Shown here piece after piece: positions 48,400 to 54,787 of a stretch of 58,205 nucleotides of DNA (position 1 is the stretch's first letter; each line of letters starts with the position of its first letter). Made by a program: the position numbers and the translations under genes. The stretch is from a virus. Below the pieces are notes generated by a model. The model was not told where the DNA came from, did not search any database, and saw only the letters and a list, made by a program, of their open reading frames with translations. Location of the stretch: the IMG/VR virus record IMGVR_UViG_3300037189_013105, positions 1 through 58,205 of that record; one strand, given 5' to 3'.

Positions 48400-48885
48400 A
48401 TGAAAACGTGCGAGATTGTCCATTGCCCCGGCAAGACGGATATTTACGCTTTGCGCCTGTCGCATGAGGTCGATGGTGTGATGACCCTGAGCGTGGGATA
48501 CACGAAAAAGCAAGCGGAGCAAACGGCGGCGCGGTTAGGGTTCACGGTGGTCGCTGAAACGCCCAGAGAATGGGTGGAGGCGCATCAGAAATTTGATTGT
48601 GAAGACGGAGTTAGCACGTATTTTGTCCTTTGCCCTGAATGTGACAAACAGTTTGAGACAAAGCGCCCCGAATCGCAGTTTTGCTCACACGCTTGTTTCC
48701 ATAGGTTCCGCAGGCGGGACATGGTGACCAAGAAAGCGCCTGTTTTACCTGTGCGTTACTGCCAGGTTTGCCATGCCCCTTACCAGAGCAATCAGGCGCT
48801 GAAAAAGTTTTGTACCAGTGAATGCCGCAACAAGGCGAACAGTCTCGCGCACAAAAAGAACTTTGGATTGGAGGCGATAGCGTGA
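48400..48885 (+). CDS. Double zinc-finger protein, 161 aa
   Basis: Start taken at ATG 48400 after AAAGG. The N-terminal half is alpha/beta (L-S-V-G-Y-T-K-K-Q-A-E-Q-T-A-A-R-L-G-F). The C-terminal half has two zinc-ribbon/treble-clef modules: C-P-E-C-D with C-S-H-A-C (~88-108) and C-Q-V-C-H with C-T-S-E-C (~129-149), each followed by a basic helix (F-H-R-F-R-R-R; R-N-K-A-N-S). It probably binds DNA. Its stop overlaps the Dcm start, suggesting co-translation with the methyltransferase. Confidence 0.72.
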   Translation: MKTCEIVHCPGKTDIYALRLSHEVDGVMTLSVGYTKKQAEQTAARLGFTVVAETPREWVEAHQKFDCEDGVSTYFVLCPECDKQFETKRPESQFCSHACFHRFRRRDMVTKKAPVLPVRYCQVCHAPYQSNQALKKFCTSECRNKANSLAHKKNFGLEAIA

Positions 48886-50075
48886 CGCATTTATCCCTGT
48901 TTTCAGGCATTGGCGGCATCGATATTGCCGCACACTGGGCAGGATTTGAGACTATCGCCTTTGTGGAGCGTGAACCATTTTGTCAGTTAGTTTTGGCAAA
49001 GAACTTCCCCGGAGTACCCATTCATGACGACGTTACGACATTCGACGCTGAGTCTTTTCGAGGACGAGTTACCCTCCTGTCAGGAGGATTCCCCTGTCAG
49101 GACATCAGTATCGCAGGGAAGAACGCAGGATTATCGGGCGAACGTTCAGGACTATGGTTCGCCATGCTTGACGTTATTTCCAGAGTCAAACCCCGGTTTG
49201 TCCTGGCTGAAAACGTGGCTGCCCTCTATAGTCGAGGCATTGACACCGTACTCAGCGGGTTGGAAGAAGCGGGCTACACCGCAGAACCTTTCGTGGTGGC
49301 AGCTTCAGACATGGGAGCGCCACACCGACGCCAACGAGTCTTTATCGTCGCTGAACGACGAGAGCTCGCTGAACTGGATAACGCCAACAGCGGTACAGAT
49401 TCAGCGCTCGGACATGGAGAAACGAACGGCATACCGAGCGAGTATCGGGCGCAAGTACCTTGCAGGAACGCTGGAGGAACAGTTACAGAATTGGAGAACG
49501 CCTTGCGCCAGAGATCATCATCCCTGCATAGACCCAGAAGTGAAGATAGAGCGTGGGCAGAGGACGGACGGGCAATTGATGCTGGCGCATCAGGTGACCC
49601 GCAAACAGTTGACCCCGGAGAGTTGGGCGACTCCCGCATCAGCGGATGCGATAGGGTCTCACGGCGACGGTCAGGGACGGTCACTCAGGACGGACATTTA
49701 CAACCTGAAGCATCGCACCGAGTTCCCGACGCCGAGGGCGAACAAGGTGGGCGGATACAGCAGTCCGGGATATGCACCGACATTGCAGCAGGTGATACAG
49801 GGAGTCTTGAATCCGTCGTGGGTGGAAAATTTGATGGGCTTTCCAGAGGGATGGACGGATGTTTCCGATTCCCCGCCCGCCCCGGCGAAGAACAGCACGA
49901 ATGGGAAGCGCCGCGAACGATCACCAGCAAGCTGCCTGACCGTGCCAAACGATTGAAAGCGCTCGGTAATGCTGTCGTTCCCGCACAGGTCTACCCTATC
50001 CTCGTAGCCATCGCAAACCGAATCCATCGCACAAGTCTCGCACACACTTGTGCGATGTGCGAGAACACGAAATAA
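48882..50075 (+). CDS. dcm: C5-cytosine DNA methyltransferase, 397 aa
   Basis: Methylates C5 of cytosine. Motifs in order: I, S-L-F-S-G-I-G-G (~4-11); IV, G-G-F-P-C-Q-D-I (~67-74, catalytic Cys); VI, E-N-V-A-A-L (~112); VIII, R-R-Q-R-V-F-I-V-A (~149-157); X, L-G-N-A-V-V-P-A-Q (~369-377). A long region (~160-345) between VIII and X is the target-recognition part and is full of Gly, Asp and Arg. GTG start overlaps the upstream TGA. The last ~17 residues (T-S-L-A-H-T-C-A-M-C) come from a dispersed palindrome. Bases 49024-49956 also encode a second protein in another frame. Confidence 0.92.
   Translation: MTHLSLFSGIGGIDIAAHWAGFETIAFVEREPFCQLVLAKNFPGVPIHDDVTTFDAESFRGRVTLLSGGFPCQDISIAGKNAGLSGERSGLWFAMLDVISRVKPRFVLAENVAALYSRGIDTVLSGLEEAGYTAEPFVVAASDMGAPHRRQRVFIVAERRELAELDNANSGTDSALGHGETNGIPSEYRAQVPCRNAGGTVTELENALRQRSSSLHRPRSEDRAWAEDGRAIDAGASGDPQTVDPGELGDSRISGCDRVSRRRSGTVTQDGHLQPEASHRVPDAEGEQGGRIQQSGICTDIAAGDTGSLESVVGGKFDGLSRGMDGCFRFPARPGEEQHEWEAPRTITSKLPDRAKRLKALGNAVVPAQVYPILVAIANRIHRTSLAHTCAMCENTK
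49024..49956 (+). CDS. Nested overlapping gene inside dcm, 310 aa
   Basis: A complete frame, one base offset from dcm, with CGGAG nine bases before its ATG. The translation is not random: it begins L-S-L-F-E-D-E-L-P, has four W-x-T-P-type units (N-W-I-T-P-T-A, N-W-R-T-P-C-A-R-D, S-W-A-T-P-A-S-A-D, F-P-T-P-R-A-N), and ends with L-N-P-S-W-V-E-N-L-M-G-F-P-E-G-W-T-D-V. From memory these features mark a family in phages and prophages often seen beside C5 methyltransferases. The same bases encode G-K-F-D-G-L-S-R-G-M-D-G in dcm, a motif also usual there. Function unknown; possibly a specificity or accessory partner. Confidence 0.72.
   Translation: MTTLRHSTLSLFEDELPSCQEDSPVRTSVSQGRTQDYRANVQDYGSPCLTLFPESNPGLSWLKTWLPSIVEALTPYSAGWKKRATPQNLSWWQLQTWERHTDANESLSSLNDESSLNWITPTAVQIQRSDMEKRTAYRASIGRKYLAGTLEEQLQNWRTPCARDHHPCIDPEVKIERGQRTDGQLMLAHQVTRKQLTPESWATPASADAIGSHGDGQGRSLRTDIYNLKHRTEFPTPRANKVGGYSSPGYAPTLQQVIQGVLNPSWVENLMGFPEGWTDVSDSPPAPAKNSTNGKRRERSPASCLTVPND
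50037..50057. repeat. Dispersed palindrome, copy 8 (end of dcm)
   Basis: CTCGCACACACTTGTGCGAT core, reverse complement of copy 10. Flanking bases repeat CATCGCACAAGT and TGTGCGAG, forming a larger cluster at 50025-50062. Confidence 0.85.
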
Positions 50076-50094
50076 ATCAGGAAAGAATACAACC

Positions 50095-50826
50095 ATGAGT
50101 AATGTGATTTTAGAAGCGTTAGCCAAACCGTTTCCGCGTGAAGCCATCAAGACCAGGTCAGGCGGCGGCGGTAAACAATTACAGTATGTCGAGGCGCACA
50201 CGGTGATAAGGCGACTGAACGAGGCGACAGGGGGTAAATGGTCGCTGTCTGTCCTTCGTCTTGAGATGATGGGGGATGTGTTCACCGCGCACGTTTCCCT
50301 GACCATACCGGAGCTTGGAAGCAGGGAGCATATCGGAGTACAGCGGATGCAACAGAACGCCGGAGAGGATTTAGCGAAGGGTGCAATCAGTGACGCGCTA
50401 AAAAAAGCGGCGACGTTGTTTGGCGTCGGGTTGGAGTTGTATGGCAGAGACTACGAGGGTGACACGGAAGCGCCGATAGGCTTTTCGCCACAGACCATTC
50501 CTGGCGTTCGTTCTGGATTCGATCAGGCAAAAAAACCAGAGGTAGCGCAACAAACCAGAACCGCTCCGGCGCGGCAGGGAAGCGGTCCCAAAGATTTGTC
50601 GGGCGAGAATTGTAGCGAATGTGGCGTGGCATTGTCGAATGCTGTCCTCAAGTTTTCGTGCGATAAATATGGCAATCCGCTTTGCTTCGACCATCAGCAG
50701 GGAAGGCAGAGCAATCCTAATTCTCGACAATCGCACGTACCTGTGCGAGATACGCCGATACCGCCGCCGATGCCGGAGCAGGACTACAACGAGGTTGATT
50801 TGTCTGACCCGTTCGCCGAGGGGTAA
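50095..50826 (+). CDS. Rad52/Rad22-like single-strand annealing protein, 243 aa
   Basis: Anneals complementary single strands for recombination. The N-terminal ~130 residues match the family: L-A-K-P-F-P-R-E-A-I-K-T-R (~9-21), Y-V-E-A-H-T-V-I-R-R-L-N-E-A (~31-44), G-V-Q-R-M-Q-Q-N-A-G-E-D-L-A-K-G-A-I-S-D-A-L-K-K-A-A-T-L-F-G-V-G in two blocks (~84-114). A zinc pair C-S-E-C (~180) and C-D-K (~193) with H lies in the C-terminal part, and the end D-L-S-D-P-F-A-E-G resembles an SSB-type tip. ATG 50095 has AGGAA upstream. The stop overlaps the next start. Confidence 0.85.
   Translation: MSNVILEALAKPFPREAIKTRSGGGGKQLQYVEAHTVIRRLNEATGGKWSLSVLRLEMMGDVFTAHVSLTIPELGSREHIGVQRMQQNAGEDLAKGAISDALKKAATLFGVGLELYGRDYEGDTEAPIGFSPQTIPGVRSGFDQAKKPEVAQQTRTAPARQGSGPKDLSGENCSECGVALSNAVLKFSCDKYGNPLCFDHQQGRQSNPNSRQSHVPVRDTPIPPPMPEQDYNEVDLSDPFAEG
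50731..50748. repeat. Dispersed palindrome, copy 9 (inside Rad52-like gene)
   Basis: TCGCACGTACCTGTGCGA; arms TCGCAC / GTGCGA. It codes Q-S-H-V-P-V-R-D in the linker before the C-terminal tip. Confidence 0.65.
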
Positions 50827-51110
50827 TGGTAATTTTGCGCCTGACCATCACGGCTGACGATATCGCGCAAGGGAAACGCTCTGATACGTCCTGCTGCCCG
50901 ATTGCCTTATCGTTCAGACGAACGGCACAGAAAGAGCGTATCAGGGTAGCGGCGTTATGGGTGGTCGCTCCTCGTATCGTCTGTGCTACGGACGTTTACA
51001 GGGGCATACAGCGGTCATGGGCGATGCCAGAGGTGGCGGGTAAATGGTTGATAGCGTTCGATAAAGGCGAAACCGTTTCGCCTTTATCGTTTGAGTTGAG
51101 AGAGGAGTAG
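50826..51110 (+). CDS. Hypothetical small phage protein, 94 aa
   Basis: ATG overlaps the preceding TAA. The pattern L-T-I-T-A-D-D-I-A-Q-G-K-R-S-D-T-S-C-C-P-I-A-L-S near the start and F-D-K-G-E-T-V-S-P-L-S-F at the end is one seen in short proteins of actinophages and other phages, of unknown role. The C-terminal codons contain a perfect 14-pair hairpin. Confidence 0.65.
   Translation: MVILRLTITADDIAQGKRSDTSCCPIALSFRRTAQKERIRVAALWVVAPRIVCATDVYRGIQRSWAMPEVAGKWLIAFDKGETVSPLSFELREE
51059..51089 (+). promoter_or_regulatory. Coding hairpin at the end of the 50826 gene
   Basis: CGATAAAGGCGAAA / TTTCGCCTTTATCG around CCG, a perfect 14-pair stem 13 bases before GAGGAG of the next gene. Confidence 0.6.
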
Positions 51111-51115
51111 GGGGA

Positions 51116-51391
51116 ATGAATTTTGAATGGTTGATTGCATTGAGGAATGATGCTGATTGTATGTCAAGCGAATATCCCTCTGTGTCTGAGCGAATCAGGA
51201 AGGCGATATCCTACATCAAGGATTTGGAAGCGGAAAACGAGAGGGCATTCGATGAAAAAGTCCAGCGGCAGGAAGCTAACGAGGATTTACAAAGCGCTCT
51301 GAATTCGCGTGATAAATGGTTTGAGAAACACGAAGCCGCCTGTTGTCGGATTGAGGAATTGGAAGCGCAGATAAAAGAGATATCCGGGTAG
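51116..51391 (+). CDS. Coiled-coil protein, 91 aa
   Basis: Starts after a G-rich ribosome site. Helical and acidic, with coiled-coil heptads in the second half (K-D-L-E-A-E-N-E-R-A-F and C-R-I-E-E-L-E-A-Q-I). Last gene of the rightward early operon; its stop abuts the stop of the convergent gene. Function unknown. Confidence 0.62.
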   Translation: MNFEWLIALRNDADCMSSEYPSVSERIRKAISYIKDLEAENERAFDEKVQRQEANEDLQSALNSRDKWFEKHEAACCRIEELEAQIKEISG

Positions 51392-51859
51392 CTATTGCCC
51401 GTTTTTCAATTCCTTTGTTCCATCATCGTTGGTCACAAGGTAAATTTTTAGGTGTTCCGGGGTAGGTTTGGGGTTGCCTTCGTTCGCCGCTTTTGATACG
51501 TCATGTATGCCGGGATCACCGCTTCGTGTCCTTGATTTATGATAACAGTGTAACCCGCAATAAGATTGCTGTAAGCGCTGATTTCTTAATCGGCGATTTT
51601 TGGAATTAGTGAAAAATGTTTCGCCACACCCATCACAAGTATATTTTCGCAGTGGTTTAGTCATCGCGGCAGACTGTGCAGAACTTCTACCACATCCGCA
51701 AGAGCGAGTATTCCGATTCAGTAGGTTTTTCTGTTTCACTAATTTTTCTGTGCCGCATTGGCAACGACAAAGCCATTGCCTCTCATGGTGTATCGAAGAT
51801 GCGGCGGGAGAAACGACTACCCACAAACCAAAAGAATCGCCTATTTTTACTGTTTCCAT
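51392..51859 (-). CDS. Zinc-ribbon protein related to HNH-associated domains, 155 aa
   Basis: Start set at the ATG with GGAGG four bases before. The N-terminal half has G-D-S-F-G-L-W-V-V and W-L-C-R-C-Q-C-G (~29-36) followed by R-S-C-G-C-G (~52-57), the layout found at the N-termini of many phage HNH/AP2 endonucleases. A second zinc module (C-D-G-C-G, Y-C-G-L-H-C) follows. No HNH nuclease core is present, so it is a stand-alone DNA-binding remnant or regulator. Located beyond a terminator, apart from the leftward operon. Confidence 0.68.
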   Translation of the reverse strand: METVKIGDSFGLWVVVSPAASSIHHERQWLCRCQCGTEKLVKQKNLLNRNTRSCGCGRSSAQSAAMTKPLRKYTCDGCGETFFTNSKNRRLRNQRLQQSYCGLHCYHKSRTRSGDPGIHDVSKAANEGNPKPTPEHLKIYLVTNDDGTKELKNGQ

Positions 51860-51878
51860 TTTTCCTCCAGACAAACAC

Positions 51879-51914
51879 AAAAAAGGGGCGAGGTAGATTA
51901 TCCTACCTCGCCCC
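51879..51914 (-). terminator. Terminator of the leftward operon
   Basis: On the minus strand: 12-pair stem GGGGCGAGGTAG / CTACCTCGCCCC followed by six T. It lies between the 51923 and 51392 genes and overlaps the leader of the latter. Confidence 0.88.
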
Positions 51915-51922
51915 TGACGTTT

Positions 51923-52342
51923 TTACTTCGCCTTCCTCCAGTACGCTTCGACGTTTTCAACGATGGCGCAGAGAGCGTTTAAAGGCATAATCTGGAGTTT
52001 GACAACCAATTCGCTGTCGTTTACGCCCCATTTGTTGGCGTATTCAGACTCTGCGTCTGATACCTCCATCCATAAATTGGAAATCGTGTCGGGCGTGATG
52101 AATGTCCCATTGAGGATATCGCGCAGGTAGTTTATCTCTGCCTTGCTGAGTTTCTCCTGGACTTCTTCGTCGCCGTCTGCGATGAGCGCGGCGTATCGTT
52201 CGATGGTGTTTGTTGTCGGGGTAGAGATAGATTCCCTACCCGCTCCGAACTCCCGTACAGGATCGACGCGGGAACGGATAAACTCCTCCGCTTGGGGCGA
52301 TAAAAGTACAGTGACGCGGTCTGCTTCACGTTTTGATGGCAT
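51923..52342 (-). CDS. Hypothetical protein, 139 aa
   Basis: Start at the ATG overlapping the upstream stop (TAATG on the minus strand). N-terminus basic (M-P-S-K-R-E-A-D-R-V-T-V-L-L-S-P-Q-A-E-E-F), like a ribbon-helix-helix start; the rest is helical and acidic (E-K-L-S-K-A-E-I-N-Y-L-R-D-I-L-N-G). It may be a small regulator or antitoxin-like protein. Last gene before the terminator. Confidence 0.62.
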   Translation of the reverse strand: MPSKREADRVTVLLSPQAEEFIRSRVDPVREFGAGRESISTPTTNTIERYAALIADGDEEVQEKLSKAEINYLRDILNGTFITPDTISNLWMEVSDAESEYANKWGVNDSELVVKLQIMPLNALCAIVENVEAYWRKAK

Positions 52343-52620
52343 TAGATACTTATTTCCTTCCTGTCGTAAATAGATGTTGTCGTCGTTTCCCACGCTCTCC
52401 CGTTGTAGGAGATGCGAGCGATAACCTGCCCGTTTTCGTCGCGTACTTCTCCAGCGCCGCCCGACCAGTTGCCGCTCCCGATATCTGCGGATTCGATGAA
52501 CGCTTTACAGGCGATGGAAGCGCCTTTGATATCGTCTACAGGGATGACGACGGGCGCTATGATGTTTTGCTGATGGCGGGGGTAATCTGGATTGAATACA
52601 GAGCATAATTTGACTGTCAT
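52342..52620 (-). CDS. Hypothetical protein, 92 aa
   Basis: Beta-rich, with G-S-G-N-W-S-G-G-A-G-E-V (~49-60) and V-I-A-R-I-S-Y-N-G-R-A-W (~66-77). Soluble, one cysteine pair far apart. GGAAAG precedes the start. Not recognised. Coupled to the following gene. Confidence 0.6.
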   Translation of the reverse strand: MTVKLCSVFNPDYPRHQQNIIAPVVIPVDDIKGASIACKAFIESADIGSGNWSGGAGEVRDENGQVIARISYNGRAWETTTTSIYDRKEISI

Positions 52621-52666
52621 AATGTTTCACTTTCCGGTTGTTGTCTGGTGTGATCTCCTGACTGGT

Positions 52667-52915
52667 CTATAGTTCGCTGTCAATCACAGACGAGGCGCAA
52701 TCCAATGTGCAGGGGTGTGTGCCTGTCTCGTCTATGTTCTTTTCGATAACTCTGACGAGGCTGTAGTGCTTGCGACAGTAACCGCCTTTTCCGCAGGAGT
52801 CACAAGCCTCTGGCATACCTTCGCTTCTTCGGGCGATGTACCAGACGCCATCGACATTGGTCATGTACGCCTGTTCCCATATGTACCCGCCTGTCGCTCT
52901 GCCTTTATTTCCCAT
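52667..52915 (-). CDS. Cys-rich protein, 82 aa
   Basis: Contains C-D-S-C-G-K-G-G-Y-C (~38-47) and C-T-L-D-C (~69-73), five cysteines able to hold zinc. GGAGG before ATG 52915. The start lies 11 bases inside the preceding gene. Not recognised. Confidence 0.6.
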   Translation of the reverse strand: MGNKGRATGGYIWEQAYMTNVDGVWYIARRSEGMPEACDSCGKGGYCRKHYSLVRVIEKNIDETGTHPCTLDCASSVIDSEL

Positions 52916-53177
52916 TGTTCTGTCCTCCGGTTATCGCGCAAGTCTCGCACACATCGCACATCGCACAAGTGTGTGCGAGACTTGTGCGAGATGTGAGATG
53001 CGCGAGGTATTCGTTCGCCTTTTGCTTTGCCTCGGCGAGCGTGTCGCATTGGCAGATGATGGTGAAATCTCCTATCACGCCCTCGGTGTTCGCGGGTATC
53101 ATGACTTCGTACACTGGTTTCAATCGAATCCAGGATATTTTGCAGAAGCGGTGCTGTTTTTTGATGATGGGTTTCAT
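52905..53177 (-). CDS. Hypothetical protein with palindrome-derived C-terminus, 90 aa
   Basis: The first ~65 residues are an ordinary alpha/beta protein (V-Y-E-V-M-I-P-A-N-T-E-G, then C-D-T-L-A-E-A-K-Q-K-A-N-E-Y). The last ~22, beginning T-S-L-A-H-T-C-A-M-C-D-V-C-E-T-C, are coded by the large palindrome cluster (52937-52986) and repeat the tail of the Dcm protein. The palindrome appears to have been inserted at the 3' end and to have added a Cys-rich tail. Confidence 0.55.
   Translation of the reverse strand: MKPIIKKQHRFCKISWIRLKPVYEVMIPANTEGVIGDFTIICQCDTLAEAKQKANEYLAHLTSRTSLAHTCAMCDVCETCAITGGQNNGK
52937..52986. repeat. Dispersed palindrome, copy 10 (nested large palindrome)
   Basis: Arms of 16 bases (CGCAAGTCTCGCACAC and GTGTGCGAGACTTGTG, one wobble) enclose ATCGCACATCGCACAAGT; the standard repeat unit ATCGCACAAGTGTGTGCGAG is at 52960-52979. 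Two or three units appear to be interleaved. Confidence 0.85.
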
Positions 53178-53225
53178 GGTTGCCGTCCGTCTGGTTCGAT
53201 GGTAAGATTCAGAGTCTAAACTCTC

Positions 53226-53257
53226 AGGCAGAGCGCTGATGTATCAGCGCTCTGCCT
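53226..53257. promoter_or_regulatory. Intercistronic hairpin
   Basis: AGGCAGAGCGCTGA / TCAGCGCTCTGCCT around TGTA, a perfect 14-pair stem. On the minus strand it stands between a stop codon and the leader element GAGAGTTTAGAC. Confidence 0.75.
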
Positions 53258-53271
53258 TTTCTGTTTGTTGG

Positions 53272-53523
53272 CTACGCTTTCGCGGGTTTCGCGTACATCC
53301 GGGCTAATATCTCAAGTGTTCGGCATTCTTTCGCAAACCTTTTGTACTTTGGGTTTTTGAGTCCGATGTTTGCCAAATCGTCGTAACGTTGCGCGATGTC
53401 GGCGAAGATATCCGCAGTTTTCCAACCCTGCACATAATCTTCTAAGCCTAACTCTTTGGCTAACCCCTGCGCCATCTCTGCGAGGCGTTCTGCTGTTGGC
53501 GGTATCTTCTCATTGTTTTTCAT
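53272..53523 (-). CDS. Hypothetical protein, 83 aa
   Basis: Helical, basic at both ends; R-L-A-E-M-A-Q-G-L-A-K-E-L (~13-25) and C-R-T-L-E-I-L-A-R-M-Y (~68-78). Preceded by the duplicated leader with AAAGAGAGTTAAGACACC. Not recognised. Confidence 0.62.
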   Translation of the reverse strand: MKNNEKIPPTAERLAEMAQGLAKELGLEDYVQGWKTADIFADIAQRYDDLANIGLKNPKYKRFAKECRTLEILARMYAKPAKA

Positions 53524-53617
53524 GGTGTCTTAACTCTCTTTCTTTCCCCGTCACCCTTTCTAAGCTCGGCTTCGGACGAGTCACAGCGGGGTTAGGAAGG
53601 GCGACAGATGCCGCCCA
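53524..53617 (-). ncRNA. Duplicated structured leader, copy A
   Basis: About 94 bases aligning almost end to end with 54317-54405. Minus-strand order: hairpin GGGCG...CGCCC (53599-53616), stem CTCG / CGAG with loop TCCGAAGC (53565-53580), block GGGTGACGGGGAAAG, then GAGAGTTAAGACA before the ATG. Confidence 0.6.
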
Positions 53618-53626
53618 GAGTGTTGG

Positions 53627-54316
53627 TTATTCCTCGTCGCCTTCTTCCTCCTCGTCGCCTTCGTTGTTCAAGCTGTCTGCTACGCTCTGCGCCGCATCTT
53701 CCCAGTTTGTGAAAACAGGATCGACAGAGTCTGCGTCGTAAATCTCGCCCATGACCTCAGAGACTTTGCTGGCTTTGATGGTTGAGAATTTGACGGCAGG
53801 TTCGTTTTCTTCTAACCATTCTTTGACAGCATCCCTCACACAATCGCGGTTATCTTCCCAGTTCATGTCCCAAACTTCCCGCACCGCCAAGTCCTGGACA
53901 TCCGTCTCGAACTGACCGCTGAAATATTCACTTCCAAGACCATAGCCAGGCTCAGAATCCCAATGGGCGCGATGGTTGGAGCCATCCCACTGCACCGTGA
54001 ATCCTTCTGTGTAGGATTCACGGTTTTCCCATATCTTGATACAGAGTTCCGCGATAGCGTCTGTGCTGACGCCATCAGGCAATTGGGCAGACTTGTCAAT
54101 GCCGTGATACAGGCGAAAAGAAATACCAGCTGTGTCATGGATGTTCTGGCGCACCGCAAACGCCCCGTTCTTGTTGCCGTTCGCAAGTTCTTCCAGATCG
54201 ACTTCCAGTTCATTGTGCCAGAAACCGTTTTCGTAGCTTCCGCTGTTAGTCAGCGTAGCATTCTCGTCAATTCCTAAGATGTCCAGCATCTCGTTCATCT
54301 GTTCAATCGTGTTCAT
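53627..54316 (-). CDS. Acidic protein, 229 aa
   Basis: Start at the ATG three bases after the leader block AAGAC. Rich in Asp, Glu, Trp and Asn, with F-T-V-Q-W-D-G-S-N-H-R-A-H-W (~107-120) and a C-terminal run of Glu/Asp (E-G-D-E-E-E-E-G-D-E-E). Very low pI. Such DNA-mimic-like acidity can belong to anti-restriction proteins, but no family is recognised. Confidence 0.65.
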   Translation of the reverse strand: MNTIEQMNEMLDILGIDENATLTNSGSYENGFWHNELEVDLEELANGNKNGAFAVRQNIHDTAGISFRLYHGIDKSAQLPDGVSTDAIAELCIKIWENRESYTEGFTVQWDGSNHRAHWDSEPGYGLGSEYFSGQFETDVQDLAVREVWDMNWEDNRDCVRDAVKEWLEENEPAVKFSTIKASKVSEVMGEIYDADSVDPVFTNWEDAAQSVADSLNNEGDEEEEGDEE

Positions 54317-54405
54317 TGTCTTAACTCTTTCTTTCCCCGTCACCCTTTTTCAGCACGGCTTCGGACGTGTCTTAGCGGGTTTAAGAGGGGCGACAGATGC
54401 CGCCC
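54317..54405 (-). ncRNA. Duplicated structured leader, copy B
   Basis: Paralogue of copy A. The 18-base hairpin at 54388-54405 is identical to that of copy A; the second stem is CACG / CGTG instead of CTCG / CGAG with the same loop, a compensatory pair change. Confidence 0.6.
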
Positions 54406-54414
54406 GGTTTGGTT

Positions 54415-54750
54415 TTACGCGGCAGACTTGACCTGACAGCGGCAGAACAGGCAGACCGTGCAAGGGCGTAGTTTCTGGTTCTCGTCGTCGTCGCTGTTTT
54501 TGCTGACCGGAACGAAGGAGGATATCTTGATCGCCTTTTCGCCCTTTACTACTCCGTACCCTTGAGCAATCCATCGGTTAAACGTGAAGAAATCGCTGTA
54601 CGGTTCACAGTTGCAACCATCATGGACGCCCTCAGTCTTGCGGGAGGCGACAGCGTTCACGATTTGGAGGATGGACGCGGGCGAAAACTTGGAGAAGGTT
54701 ACCGCCTGGTCGGCGGTCATTTTTTCTTTTTTGTTGGTTGTTGTGTTCAT
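54415..54750 (-). CDS. ArdC-like ssDNA-binding domain protein, 111 aa
   Basis: The central part F-T-F-N-R-W-I-A-Q-G-Y-G-V-V-K-G-E-K (~50-67) matches the conserved W-x6-G-x-x-V-x-x-G-E-K region of ArdC N-terminal domains (ssDNA binding, anti-restriction). A cysteine cluster C-T-V-C-L-F-C-R-C ends the protein. The ATG follows GAGAGTTTAGACACC. The 3' end (T-C-A-A-G-T-C-T-G-C-C-G-C-G-T-A-A) is identical to that of the next gene upstream. Anti-restriction is plausible but not proven. Confidence 0.62.
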   Translation of the reverse strand: MNTTTNKKEKMTADQAVTFSKFSPASILQIVNAVASRKTEGVHDGCNCEPYSDFFTFNRWIAQGYGVVKGEKAIKISSFVPVSKNSDDDENQKLRPCTVCLFCRCQVKSAA

Positions 54751-54787
54751 GGTGTCTAAACTCTCTTTCTGGTTTGTTCGGTGTCGG

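Noticed and set aside
52836-53219. Rightward 127-codon frame across the large palindrome
   Set aside because: Opposite to three coupled leftward genes and without promoter or ribosome site.
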